Assembly (NCBI GenBank): GCA_020060845.1
Contig: JAGUZK010000060.1
Span: forward strand, 1 to 59,159
Direction of reading: 5' to 3'
DNA length: 59,159 nucleotides
DNA from: Candidatus Woesebacteria bacterium
Lineage (GTDB): Bacteria; Patescibacteriota; Microgenomatia; UBA8517
Positions within the stretch are counted from its first letter, which is position 1. Each line of letters begins with the position of its first letter. The notes beneath the pieces were generated by a model. It was not told the origin of the DNA, searched no databases, and saw only the letters and a list, made by a program, of their open reading frames with translations. Position numbers and translations under genes: made by a program. Positions 17,114 to 24,760 of the stretch are shown one piece after another.

Positions 17114-19083
17114 CTTTTAACTGCTGCTTGGAATTTTTCTTCGATCTCTTTCAGGACTTGTTTGCGGATCTTTTCAACCTCTTGATCACTTAAGGTTTTT
17201 TGCGGGTGCGAATAATATAGCCTTAGAGTTACGAAATTCCCAAAGGTGTCAACCAGATACACATTATTGACCATCTCTACTTCTTTGATAGTCTTTATAA
17301 TTTTGCCCAATTGTGTGTTTTCTCTGATGGTTAAAGTTATATCTTCTATTTGGGGCGGGTATTTGGGTAGAGGCTTAAATATACTGGGACTGACCAGTTT
17401 CTTGAGAGATCTGATGTCTAGTTCGAAGGCTAATAGATCCTTCTTTATTGAAAAATTTCTAAGCACTTCTGGGTGCAATTCACCAAAGATGCCAATTTCA
17501 AGATCTCCTTTCTCTATTATTCCAGCTCTGGTTGGGTGCCAAATACCACGCTTTGTTATTACTGGCTTTATTTCAATATCATTTATGTTTAGCCGATCAA
17601 GCAAAAAGTCGATAACTCCCTTAAGCTCTCGGAAATCCAAATCGCACGAGACCGCAGATAATTTATAGATTTCTTTTGCCTCATCGACGGGACCCAAGTA
17701 GATCTTGGCAAATTCAAAAAGTCTCAATTCTTGGGCATTCGTATTTGCTCTGACTGCACTAATTAATGAGGGCAAAAGACTGGTACGCATGTACTCATAT
17801 TCGAGGCTGGCAGGATTTGCGATCCGGATATGGATTTCCAAATTGAGGTTAGCTTTTATTATTGTGTCCTTCGATGTAAGCGCGGAACTGTTAATCTCAA
17901 AAAACCCCGCTGAGGAAAGCATATTTTTAAGGAGAATTTCAAATTCTCTATCATATGAATAAGGGATTTGATATTGGGTGGCATTTCCTCCTGGAAGAGT
18001 TTTACTAAAACTGTTGTATCTGTAAAGTCTTGCTATCTCTTCGTATAAATCTTCTTTAATATTGATATCGCAGCGATGGTCTGGAATTTGACATTTTATT
18101 TTTTTTCCAGAAATAGTTGTGGCAAATCCAATTCTCTTAAGCATTTTTATTAGTTCATTTGCCAAAATTTCAGTTCCTAAGAAATTGTTTAAGTCGTCTA
18201 AATCAATATTCACTTCTCTTTTTTGCTTAAGAGTTTTTGGGGGATAATTGACGAGGCAGGAGGGTTTTCCTCCTGCATATTGGCTGACCAGATCGGTTAC
18301 TCTTGTTAATACTTTGTCTACTAGGAACACGCTTGGACTTCGCTCATATATGTAGCTAGCATCAGAGGAGAGTTTTAGCGTTTGTGATGTTTTACGAATA
18401 AGGACGGGATGATACACTGGGACATGGATAAATATGTTTTTAGTAGTTTGGGAGATACCAGTATTGGCGCCCCCTTTTATTCCGCACAAATCAATTACCC
18501 GGTTTTTGTCTTTGATGATAATTGCATCCTTCGGCAGCTTATAGGAGATATTGTCTACGCTTTCGAAATCTTCACCCCCTGTCGAGAGAGTCATCTTTAG
18601 TCTTTTTGTAAGGAACTTATCATAATCAAATGCATGTGTCGGAATTCCCAATTCGAACATTACAAAGTTAGTGATATCAACAATGTTATTGATTGGTCGC
18701 AAACCAACGAGTTTGAGTCTTTCTTGCAGCCAGAGGGGGGAAGGTTCTATAGTAATATCTGATATAGTTACACCAGCGTAAGCGCTAGCTAGTTTTGGAT
18801 CGAGGGATACTTCAATAGGCAATGAGCCGTCAAGATTGGTGAGTTTTTTGCTTGATGGTAGAGCCATCTCCGAGTCTTCTAAAAAGGCTATTTCTCTTGC
18901 TATGCCAGTTATTGAAAGCCAGTCAGGGCGATTGGGTGTGACTTCGATATCTAAAACCGGCTTATTGTCCACCGTTTCGTAACTTTCACAGGTTAAGCCT
19001 ATCTCAGTTAAGTTCCACATCAACTGTTTTATTGGGGTATTAATTTTGACGTAGTCTTCCAGCCAAAGTATCGGCGCTTTCAT
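17110..19083 (-). CDS. pheT: Phenylalanyl-tRNA synthetase beta subunit (short form)
   Basis: 657 aa compared with about 800 in most bacteria. It begins MKAPILWLEDYVKINTP and runs straight into VLDIEVTPNRPDWLSITGIARE, so the usual N-terminal tRNA-binding (EMAPII-like) insertion is absent. B3/B4 editing region, B5, a catalytic-like core and the C-terminal anticodon-binding FDX-ACB domain (PKYPPQIEDITLTI to LYYSHPQKTLSDQEVEKI) are present. It works as a heterotetramer with PheS, encoded 1 bp upstream. Expression probably depends on the attenuator upstream of pheS. Confidence 0.93.
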   Translation of the reverse strand: MKAPILWLEDYVKINTPIKQLMWNLTEIGLTCESYETVDNKPVLDIEVTPNRPDWLSITGIAREIAFLEDSEMALPSSKKLTNLDGSLPIEVSLDPKLASAYAGVTISDITIEPSPLWLQERLKLVGLRPINNIVDITNFVMFELGIPTHAFDYDKFLTKRLKMTLSTGGEDFESVDNISYKLPKDAIIIKDKNRVIDLCGIKGGANTGISQTTKNIFIHVPVYHPVLIRKTSQTLKLSSDASYIYERSPSVFLVDKVLTRVTDLVSQYAGGKPSCLVNYPPKTLKQKREVNIDLDDLNNFLGTEILANELIKMLKRIGFATTISGKKIKCQIPDHRCDINIKEDLYEEIARLYRYNSFSKTLPGGNATQYQIPYSYDREFEILLKNMLSSAGFFEINSSALTSKDTIIKANLNLEIHIRIANPASLEYEYMRTSLLPSLISAVRANTNAQELRLFEFAKIYLGPVDEAKEIYKLSAVSCDLDFRELKGVIDFLLDRLNINDIEIKPVITKRGIWHPTRAGIIEKGDLEIGIFGELHPEVLRNFSIKKDLLAFELDIRSLKKLVSPSIFKPLPKYPPQIEDITLTIRENTQLGKIIKTIKEVEMVNNVYLVDTFGNFVTLRLYYSHPQKTLSDQEVEKIRKQVLKEIEEKFQAAVKS

Positions 19084-19084
19084 G

Positions 19085-20119
19085 TCAGTATTGTTTTAAG
19101 ATTCTTATGTCGGGATTGTACAGTATCCTTATGTCGTCAATTTGATACTTGAGGCAAACAGCGCGTGAGAGTCCTATGGCGAAAGCGAATCCCCGCCATT
19201 TTTCAGAATCAATCTTGCAGGCGTTGAGTACGTTGGGATGAATCATTCCGGCGGGCATAACTTCGCTCCAACCGCTCCGCTTACAAAATCCGCAGCCTTT
19301 ACCATTGCAGGCAGTACAGCTTATATAAGTATCAACCCCAGGTTCTACAAATGGAAAAAATGTTGTAGCAAATCTGATTTTTACACCTTGGCCGAATAAC
19401 TCTCTTAGAACAAAATCAATAGTCCCTAATAAATCTGTAAATCTTATATCCTCATCAACTGCAAATCCCTCAACTTGCCAGAAGTCTACACCATGGCTAG
19501 CGTCAACCTGTTCGTACCTGAAACATCTTCCCGGCACTACCACTCGAAATGGAGGTTTTGTCTTTTCCATTATTCTTCCCTGCATAGCGGATGTATGGGT
19601 CCTTGGTATTAATTCACCCGGCTTATTTTTGGTTCCTGTGGTATCAAAAAACATCGTCTGCTGGGCATCCCTTGCTGGATGGTCTTTTGGAAAATTTAAA
19701 ATTTCAAAGTTGTAATAGTCTTTTTCTATTTCTGGCCCGTCAGCAATTCTATATCCCAAGAAGCTAAATATATCAAGAATCTTAGTCAGCACCTTTGTCT
19801 GGGCGTGCAAGTTCCCAATTCGCGGGAGAATTCCTGGGATGCTTAAGTCAAACCACTCACTCCCCGAGATGGATTTGCTGGTAAACTCATTAATTCTTTG
19901 CTTGATGGCATCTTCGATTGTCTTTTTGGATTCATTTATCAAAGATCCCAGGTTTTTTCTTTCGCTGGGGTCAAGCTCTTTGATTCGGCTTAGGAGATTA
20001 TTGATTTTGCCATTTCTGCCAAGGTATTCAATGCGCAATCTTTCAAGCTCCTCTTCTGCAACTGCATCCATGATTTGCGCAAGAGCCGTGTTTTTAGTAT
20101 TTATAATTTCTTCCCGCAT
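19085..20119 (-). CDS. pheS: Phenylalanyl-tRNA synthetase alpha subunit
   Basis: 344 aa. N-terminal coiled-coil arm (EEELERLRIEYLGRNGKIN), then the class II core with HPARDAQQTMFF, RTHTSAMQGRIME, GRCFRYEQVDASH and GFAFAIGLSRAVCLKYQIDDIR (motif 3). A four-Cys patch (SCTACNGKGCGFCKRSGW) precedes AGMIHPNVL, as in many PheS proteins. It charges tRNA-Phe in complex with PheT. A tRNA-Phe(GAA) gene is elsewhere in the window at 49350. Confidence 0.95.
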   Translation of the reverse strand: MREEIINTKNTALAQIMDAVAEEELERLRIEYLGRNGKINNLLSRIKELDPSERKNLGSLINESKKTIEDAIKQRINEFTSKSISGSEWFDLSIPGILPRIGNLHAQTKVLTKILDIFSFLGYRIADGPEIEKDYYNFEILNFPKDHPARDAQQTMFFDTTGTKNKPGELIPRTHTSAMQGRIMEKTKPPFRVVVPGRCFRYEQVDASHGVDFWQVEGFAVDEDIRFTDLLGTIDFVLRELFGQGVKIRFATTFFPFVEPGVDTYISCTACNGKGCGFCKRSGWSEVMPAGMIHPNVLNACKIDSEKWRGFAFAIGLSRAVCLKYQIDDIRILYNPDIRILKQY

Positions 20120-20230
20120 TTATTTTATTATATTAGATAGTTGGCCCAGATGCATTATCTTGGAATATGCGACATTGTTTTGATATTTCCCGACAATGAT
20201 CATCATCCCTGGGCCGCGATGTTGGGCATT

Positions 20231-20252
20231 AAAAAACCCCGCTTTTGCGGGG
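20231..20252 (-). terminator. Intrinsic terminator (attenuated) between rplT and pheS
   Basis: On the minus strand: CCCCGC, AAAA loop, GCGGGG, then TTTTTT. It would end the infC-rpmI-rplT message unless the antiterminator forms, and is part of the attenuator described for pheST. Confidence 0.85.
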
Positions 20253-20310
20253 GTTAAAACTTTTTCTTGGTCCAGCAAAGCTTTAACTCCCGCTTAGGCG
20301 AGAGTAAAGC
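20231..20310 (-). promoter_or_regulatory. Phe leader-peptide attenuator of pheST
   Basis: On the minus-strand RNA three mutually exclusive hairpins are visible. Arm a (20298-20310) pairs with arm b (20280-20293); arm b also pairs 13 of 14 positions with arm c (20247-20260); arm c overlaps the terminator stem (GCGGGG 20247-20252 with CCCCGC 20237-20242), which is followed by six U (20231-20236). A 14-codon leader with Phe codons runs into arm a. Stalling at Phe codons would mask a, let b pair with c and prevent termination. This is the same logic as the E. coli pheM-pheST attenuator, found by eye from base pairing. Confidence 0.85.
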
Positions 20311-20338
20311 CAAAACTGTTTACTTCATTTGTTTGCAT
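20294..20338 (-). CDS. Phe-containing leader peptide (pheM-like)
   Basis: A 14-residue ORF, MQTNEVNSFGFTLA, starts 22 bp after the rplT stop. Phe codons 9 and 11 are placed so that a ribosome waiting there covers attenuator arm a; the stop codon lies in the loop of the a-b hairpin. The position and codon content make sense only as a regulatory leader. No strong ribosome-binding site is visible, which is common in this genome. Confidence 0.75.
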   Translation of the reverse strand: MQTNEVNSFGFTLA

Positions 20339-20359
20339 GACAATTTTGTTGATTTTATA

Positions 20360-20701
20360 TTATTTAGTAGTTTTGTCAACGATTTTTTTGAAGTCTTCAG
20401 GGTATTTAACCGCTATCTCTGAGAGTATTTTTCTGTCAAGTAGAATATTTTTTTCTCTTAGATTTTTAATGAATTTTGAATACGTTTGGCCAAGCTCCCG
20501 AAGGGCTGCATTAAGGCGAATTATCCAAAGCCTCCTTAGATTTCTCTTCCTTTGTTTTCTGCCAATATATGCATATTGCCCAGCGTGAAGGATAGCTTCT
20601 TTCCCGGCTTTTATTCTGCGTCGTCTAGCCTGCCTATAACCTTTAGTTGCTTTTCTTATTTTCTTGTGCTTTTTGGTTGTGATTGATTTTACTCTTGCCA
20701 T
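20360..20701 (-). CDS. rplT: 50S ribosomal protein L20
   Basis: 113 aa. MARVKSITTKKHKKIRKATKGYRQARR and RRLWIIRLNAALRELGQTYS are clear L20 sequence. L20 is needed for early 50S assembly and in E. coli represses its own operon by binding the mRNA upstream of rpmI. It is 20 bp after rpmI in the infC-rpmI-rplT order. Confidence 0.96.
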   Translation of the reverse strand: MARVKSITTKKHKKIRKATKGYRQARRRRIKAGKEAILHAGQYAYIGRKQRKRNLRRLWIIRLNAALRELGQTYSKFIKNLREKNILLDRKILSEIAVKYPEDFKKIVDKTTK

Positions 20702-20720
20702 CTTTTTCTCTTTATATAAT

Positions 20721-20918
20721 TTATTTAACCCCTAGTGCCTTTTTTATCTTTTTGGCATATATTTTTTTGGTCGTGATTGCTTTTGTTAGACGTCTTTTCC
20801 TTTTGGCGCTTTTTTTCTCGTTTAAGTGCCTTCTAAACCCCTGAAGGCGCATAACTTTCCCCTTTTTGGTTATACGAAATCTTTTTAATATGGATTTTCT
20901 TGTTTTTGATTTAGGCAT
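20721..20918 (-). CDS. rpmI: 50S ribosomal protein L35
   Basis: 65 aa. MPKSKTRKSILKRFRITKKGKVMR and RRHLNEKKSAKRKRRL match L35, normal length. It is in the conserved infC-rpmI-rplT block; 49 bp separate it from infC. Confidence 0.95.
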   Translation of the reverse strand: MPKSKTRKSILKRFRITKKGKVMRLQGFRRHLNEKKSAKRKRRLTKAITTKKIYAKKIKKALGVK

Positions 20919-20967
20919 GATGGAAGCTATTATACATAAGAAAGTTAATTGTATCTAGTGGAATTCC

Positions 20968-21531
20968 CTATTTAGGGCCCTCGTCTGGGGTTTTAATTTG
21001 GCTAGATAACTTTTTTTTGGTGGGTGATATTACCATGACCAGGTTCCTTCCAAAGAACTTTGGTTGCATATCAATGACTATCCTATCACTAAATTCTGAA
21101 GCTATCTTTTGCAGTAGTTCATAGCCAAATTGTTTACTGACCAGTTGCTTAAAAGTAAAATTTACTACTAGCCTTACCTTGTTGTTGTCTTCCAGAAACT
21201 CCTTTATCCGTCCAAGCCTAACTTGATAGTCATGTTCTGCAATAAAAGGCGTAAATCTAATCTCCTTGATATCGGATGACTTGATTTTCTTCTTTTCTTT
21301 TTGCATTTTTTTCTCCTCCTCGTACTTGAACTTTCCAAGTTCCATGAGTTTGGCTACCGGTGGCTTAGCTAGGGGTGCAATTTCAATTAGATCCAGTCCT
21401 TCCTCGTGGGCTTTATTTAAAGCTTCTGATAGGCTCATTATACCAATTTGCCTGCCGTCTGGACCAATTACACGAAGCTCACGGGATTGAATTTGATTGT
21501 TTATTCTGTATGAGAAGGTTGTCTTTTTCAA
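20968..21531 (-). CDS. infC: Translation initiation factor IF-3
   Basis: 187 aa. N-domain YRINNQIQSRELRVIGPDG and C-domain IKEIRFTPFIAEHDYQVRLGRIKEFL with VVNFTFKQLV. IF-3 checks the start codon and keeps ribosomal subunits apart. The only plausible start is TTG at 21531: an in-frame TAA lies a few codons upstream and the next Met is deep in the N-domain. A non-ATG start is notable because E. coli infC uses AUU for self-control; here the same feedback is possible but unproven. Downstream of thrS as in E. coli. Confidence 0.94.
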   Translation of the reverse strand: MKKTTFSYRINNQIQSRELRVIGPDGRQIGIMSLSEALNKAHEEGLDLIEIAPLAKPPVAKLMELGKFKYEEEKKMQKEKKKIKSSDIKEIRFTPFIAEHDYQVRLGRIKEFLEDNNKVRLVVNFTFKQLVSKQFGYELLQKIASEFSDRIVIDMQPKFFGRNLVMVISPTKKKLSSQIKTPDEGPK

Positions 21532-21601
21532 ATTCTTTTTAGCTTAAGCTGGTTATATTCTACAAGTAATTGCAATATGATATCAAGATAGAATTGTAAT
21601 A

Positions 21602-23365
21602 TCAAAGAGATTTTTCTTTGATCTCTTTTGTGATTTTTGCTATGAAGTTGTCAACATCCATGCTTAGCTGTTCTTGCTTTGAGCGCTGGCGGATGGTCAA
21701 CATTTTATCTTTAACCTCTCTTTCTCCAATTATTATCATATATGGCACCTTTTCTGTCTGGGCATCTCTTATCTTAGCGGATAGGGTTTCGGGTCTGTTG
21801 TCAATTTCTACTCTAATATTTTCTTTTTTTAATTCCTCTGTGATTTGGATTGAGTAGTCGAGATATTTTTCTGACAAAGGTAGGATTTTTGCATGTACTG
21901 GAGATAACCACAAAGGAAAACTTCCTCTGTATTTCTCTATTAGGAAGGCAATTGTCCTTTCCAAGCAACCTATGGCTGCTCGATGTATTACAATTGGTTG
22001 TTTTTCCTTTCCGTCTGAATCGGTATATCTTAGATCAAATCTTTTTGGCATTACGAAGTCATACTGGACAGTAAAGGCTGTTTCTTCTTTGCCGTTAACC
22101 TTTTTAATCTGTACATCTATCTTGGGTCCGTAAAAAGCGGCTTCGTTTTCTGCTTCAAAAAAAGGAGCATTTCTTGATTTGAGTACGCTTCTTAGTATGT
22201 TTTCAGCTTCGTCCCAGGCAGCATCATCTTTGTAGTATTTTTTGTTGTCAGTTCTATCCCCCAGTGACAAGCGGTAGCGAAAATCTATTCCTTTTTTAAG
22301 ACCAAGCTTTTCATTTGCATATTCAATGAGATCAAGTACTTTATTTATCTCGTCTGAAGCCCTTTCCTTTTGGATAAAAATGTGGGCGTCATTTAAGGTA
22401 AACATCCTAACTCTTACTAATCCTGAAAGTTCACCGCTTTTTTCGTAGCGATGTTGTGAAGCTATTTCTGCATATCTAATTGGTAAGTCTTTATAGCTTC
22501 TTATTTGTGACTTATAGAGCATGAAGTGGTGTGGACAGGTCATAGGCCGAAGGATTAATTCTTCTTCATCAACTTTCATCACGGGGTACATTGTATCCTT
22601 GTAGTAAGGATAGTGGCCTGAAGTTTTGTAAAGATCTGTTCTTGCAAGAGGTGGTGTGAAAACATGTTTATAGCCTCTTTTAATTTCCTCGTCTACAATA
22701 AATCTTTCTAGCTCTCTTCGAATTGTTGCACCTTTTTCAGTTAGGAGCGGCAGCCCTCTGCCAACCAGATCTGAAAAAACAAAAAGCCCCAGATCTTTTC
22801 CTATTGTTCTATGGTCTGATTGCCTTATCACCTCTTGTCTGGCTAGAAAATCATCCAATTCATTTTTGCTAAAAAATGCGGTTCCATAGATGCGCGTAAG
22901 CATTTGATTTTTTTCACTTCCCCTCCAGTATGCTCCTGCTAATGACAAAAGTTTGAAGTGCTTTATTTCATTAGAGGGATTTTTGATATGCCCTCCCCTG
23001 CAAAGGTCAATGAAATTACCGGATTTATAAAATGTAATTTTCTCTCCCGATTTTTTGATTTCTTCTATCAATTCTTTTTTATATTCATTATTGCGAAATT
23101 GCTTAATTGCTTCTTCGTAACTTACCTCAATTTTCTCAAATCTGTCCCAGGTTTTGACAATTTGCCTCATTTTTGCCTCAATCTTTGGGAAGTTATCGCT
23201 TGAGATTTTGAGGTTGTCAAAGTCGTAATAAAATCCATCCTCAATGGGAGGCCCTAAAGTTGGTTTTGCGTCCGGATATAACTCCAATACTGCAGCAGCA
23301 AGGAGATGGCTTACTGAATGCCTCAGATTATCAAGATTTTGAGTGATTGATCTTTTTGGTTTCAT
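21602..23365 (-). CDS. thrS: Threonyl-tRNA synthetase lacking the TGS domain
   Basis: 587 aa. The protein begins almost directly with the tRNA-SAD editing domain (RHSVSHLLAAAV with H16/H20; DLCRGGH), so the N-terminal TGS domain of about 60 residues is missing. The class II core has RPMTCPHHFMLYKSQIRSY (zinc Cys), PIRYAEIASQHRYEKSGEL, and IIHRAAIGC-type motif 3 (VIHRAAIGCLERTIAFLIE). A C-terminal anticodon-binding domain ends the protein. It is preceded by a T-box leader, so supply is likely tied to uncharged tRNA-Thr. Confidence 0.94.
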   Translation of the reverse strand: MKPKRSITQNLDNLRHSVSHLLAAAVLELYPDAKPTLGPPIEDGFYYDFDNLKISSDNFPKIEAKMRQIVKTWDRFEKIEVSYEEAIKQFRNNEYKKELIEEIKKSGEKITFYKSGNFIDLCRGGHIKNPSNEIKHFKLLSLAGAYWRGSEKNQMLTRIYGTAFFSKNELDDFLARQEVIRQSDHRTIGKDLGLFVFSDLVGRGLPLLTEKGATIRRELERFIVDEEIKRGYKHVFTPPLARTDLYKTSGHYPYYKDTMYPVMKVDEEELILRPMTCPHHFMLYKSQIRSYKDLPIRYAEIASQHRYEKSGELSGLVRVRMFTLNDAHIFIQKERASDEINKVLDLIEYANEKLGLKKGIDFRYRLSLGDRTDNKKYYKDDAAWDEAENILRSVLKSRNAPFFEAENEAAFYGPKIDVQIKKVNGKEETAFTVQYDFVMPKRFDLRYTDSDGKEKQPIVIHRAAIGCLERTIAFLIEKYRGSFPLWLSPVHAKILPLSEKYLDYSIQITEELKKENIRVEIDNRPETLSAKIRDAQTEKVPYMIIIGEREVKDKMLTIRQRSKQEQLSMDVDNFIAKITKEIKEKSL

Positions 23366-23389
23366 ACGTTTATTATATATTTTTTGAGA

Positions 23390-23565
23390 TGCATTTTGCC
23401 AGTTGGACAGCTAGTTGAGAAGACGATATTTGAAGATACCGCGGTTCCACTTCTCTTGCGCAAAGACTCGGCGGTCTTTGCACCTCCTTTTGCTTGTAAG
23501 GCAAGCAACTCCCCTTCTGCATCGGGATTGGTGAGTTCGCCTATTGCCGCAGAAAGAATATTTTT
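23390..23565 (-). ncRNA. T-box leader RNA upstream of thrS (threonine type)
   Basis: On the minus strand the antiterminator/antisequestrator core AGAAGTGGAACCGCGGTATC is visible (GTGGAACCGCGG at 23439-23450), including the UGGA bulge that pairs with the tRNA 3' end. Just upstream is an 8-bp hairpin GCAAAGAC/GTCTTTGC (23460-23481, stem III position), and before it a stem I built from GGCAA...TTGCC and AACTC...GAGTT. An ACC (Thr) triplet sits in its loop at 23530-23532, a suitable specifier. No clear U-tract terminator precedes thrS, so control may act on translation. A long minus-strand ORF through this RNA is spurious. Confidence 0.78.
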
Positions 23566-23574
23566 GTATAAAGG

Positions 23575-23580
23575 ATTATA
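23575..23580 (-). promoter_or_regulatory. -10 box for the thrS T-box transcript
   Basis: Minus-strand TATAAT at 23575-23580, about 12 bases before the first bases of the T-box stem I. No good -35 at 17 bases; the closest hexamers are weak. Confidence 0.5.
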
Positions 23581-23602
23581 GCAGATTAGAAGATTTGTTA
23601 GA

Positions 23603-23866
23603 ATGGCAAGAAATGAAATCTTGGGGAATGCAGTTAGGCGATTTGAAGAAAGTGGTGGAGATATACTTGCATTAAAAGGTGCAGTTAGATATTTTGGAGA
23701 GGTCTCTGGCCAGCCAGGACAACATCCGATAGTTGCCCATGCTGCAAAAGCGGCACTTCTTGAGTCAGAAATTGCATTGGAAGTTGCCAAGAATGGTCCA
23801 GGGAGTTTGGTTTTTGTTGCGTTACTGGGATTAACTGCAAGGAATGGGAAAAAGACTGTTAAATAA
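23603..23866 (+). CDS. Hypothetical small protein
   Basis: 87 aa, starting MARNEILGNAVRRFEESGGD and containing VAHAAKAALLESEIALEVAKNG; largely helical with a mildly hydrophobic C-terminal third. No family recognised. It diverges from the thrS leader, starting about 23 bp from that promoter's -10 box. No signal peptide. Real but unidentified, or possibly a remnant; moderate support only from its clean ATG and length. Confidence 0.4.
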   Translation: MARNEILGNAVRRFEESGGDILALKGAVRYFGEVSGQPGQHPIVAHAAKAALLESEIALEVAKNGPGSLVFVALLGLTARNGKKTVK

Positions 23867-23936
23867 CTTTTTTTCAAGCTTGTTGATTTCAACCTGATAG
23901 TGAGTTTTTCTCGGGAGCTGTCGTATAGCTATTCCT

Positions 23937-24068
23937 ATGGAGGAGGTATCGCTTGTTGAGCTTAAAAAGAGATTTGGAGAGATGGTAGGTTTTCGCGCCT
24001 CAGCTCCAATTTTCAAAGAAGGAGCTTTGCGTTCTTCGGGAATAATAGTAGAGGTAGAGAAAAGTTAG
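23937..24068 (+). CDS. Hypothetical short ORF, possible 5' half of a frameshifted gene
   Basis: 43 aa, MEEVSLVELKKRFGEMVGFR at the start and GIIVEVEKS at the end. Just before its stop the -1 frame continues openly as KLVEEKDKAPDLLRVV into the next ORF. The two could be one gene broken by a single-base change or by sequencing error. No family recognised. Confidence 0.3.
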   Translation: MEEVSLVELKKRFGEMVGFRASAPIFKEGALRSSGIIVEVEKS

Positions 24069-24094
24069 TAGAAGAAAAAGACAAAGCCCCCGAT

Positions 24095-24376
24095 TTGTTA
24101 AGAGTGGTCATTGCGACTTCACAGCTTTTACAATGGTGCGACCAGGAAACCAGAGCCGTTTCTGGGGGTAAAAAGGCTGTTCCCGGAAATCCCCAAGTTA
24201 GAAATGAGATTATTGAAAAGTTTAAAAAAGGGAGTGACAAGGAGGAGTTAAAAAGACTAACCCAAGAGCTTTATGTCGCCGACCCATTACTGGGCGCGCG
24301 CAAAGCGATGGAATTGCTGGAAAAATTGCATTCAAAATATCCTGAAGTTGCCCTCAAACAGAATTTGAATGAATAA
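24095..24376 (+). CDS. Hypothetical protein, possible 3' half of a frameshifted gene
   Basis: 93 aa from TTG at 24095; no ATG/GTG is available and no ribosome-binding site is visible. The frame is open upstream back to about 23966, which supports a fusion with the preceding 43-aa ORF. Content: VVIATSQLLQWCDQETRA, then a charged helical C-terminal half (KKGSDKEELKRLTQEL). No family recognised. Confidence 0.35.
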   Translation: MLRVVIATSQLLQWCDQETRAVSGGKKAVPGNPQVRNEIIEKFKKGSDKEELKRLTQELYVADPLLGARKAMELLEKLHSKYPEVALKQNLNE

Positions 24377-24760
24377 AAATTGCTCCCCACTCTCCTATCA
24401 ATACTAAGTAGTAATTAGAGCAACTTGGGGTAAATTCTTATTTAGGAGTATATTTCATGGAGGTTCTTTATATTATCCAAATAATTTAGTATCATAATCA
24501 AAGATTGCGAGCAACCCAGATATGCACACCATCAAGCCAAAACCCTCTTTCATTGCTTTCTCCCTTATTGACACATTTCTTAAATTAGACAGAACTTTTT
24601 ATCTTTTCGCTGATGAATTACTAAAGTAAAGCTATGACCAGATCATTTACTCTGCACGACTTACTGAAAGAAGAATGCCCTGCGAGAGGTTAGTTGAATA
24701 TAGTATACAGACGCTGGTATTTCAAAGGCATCCATGCGATATAGTTGAATAATAAAGAAT
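24377..24760 (+). other. Intergenic region before the restriction island
   Basis: 384 bp. It contains a 35-codon ORF at 24522-24629 (MHTIKPKPSF...) and an overlapping series of still shorter ORFs up to the res start; none has recognisable similarity. No tRNA, terminator or inverted repeat of note. It marks the left border of the type III-like island and may hold decayed coding sequence. Confidence 0.4.

Noticed and set aside
23362-23892. 176-aa minus-strand ORF upstream of thrS
   Set aside because: It runs through the T-box RNA and the divergent ORF; the conserved element there is RNA structure, not protein.
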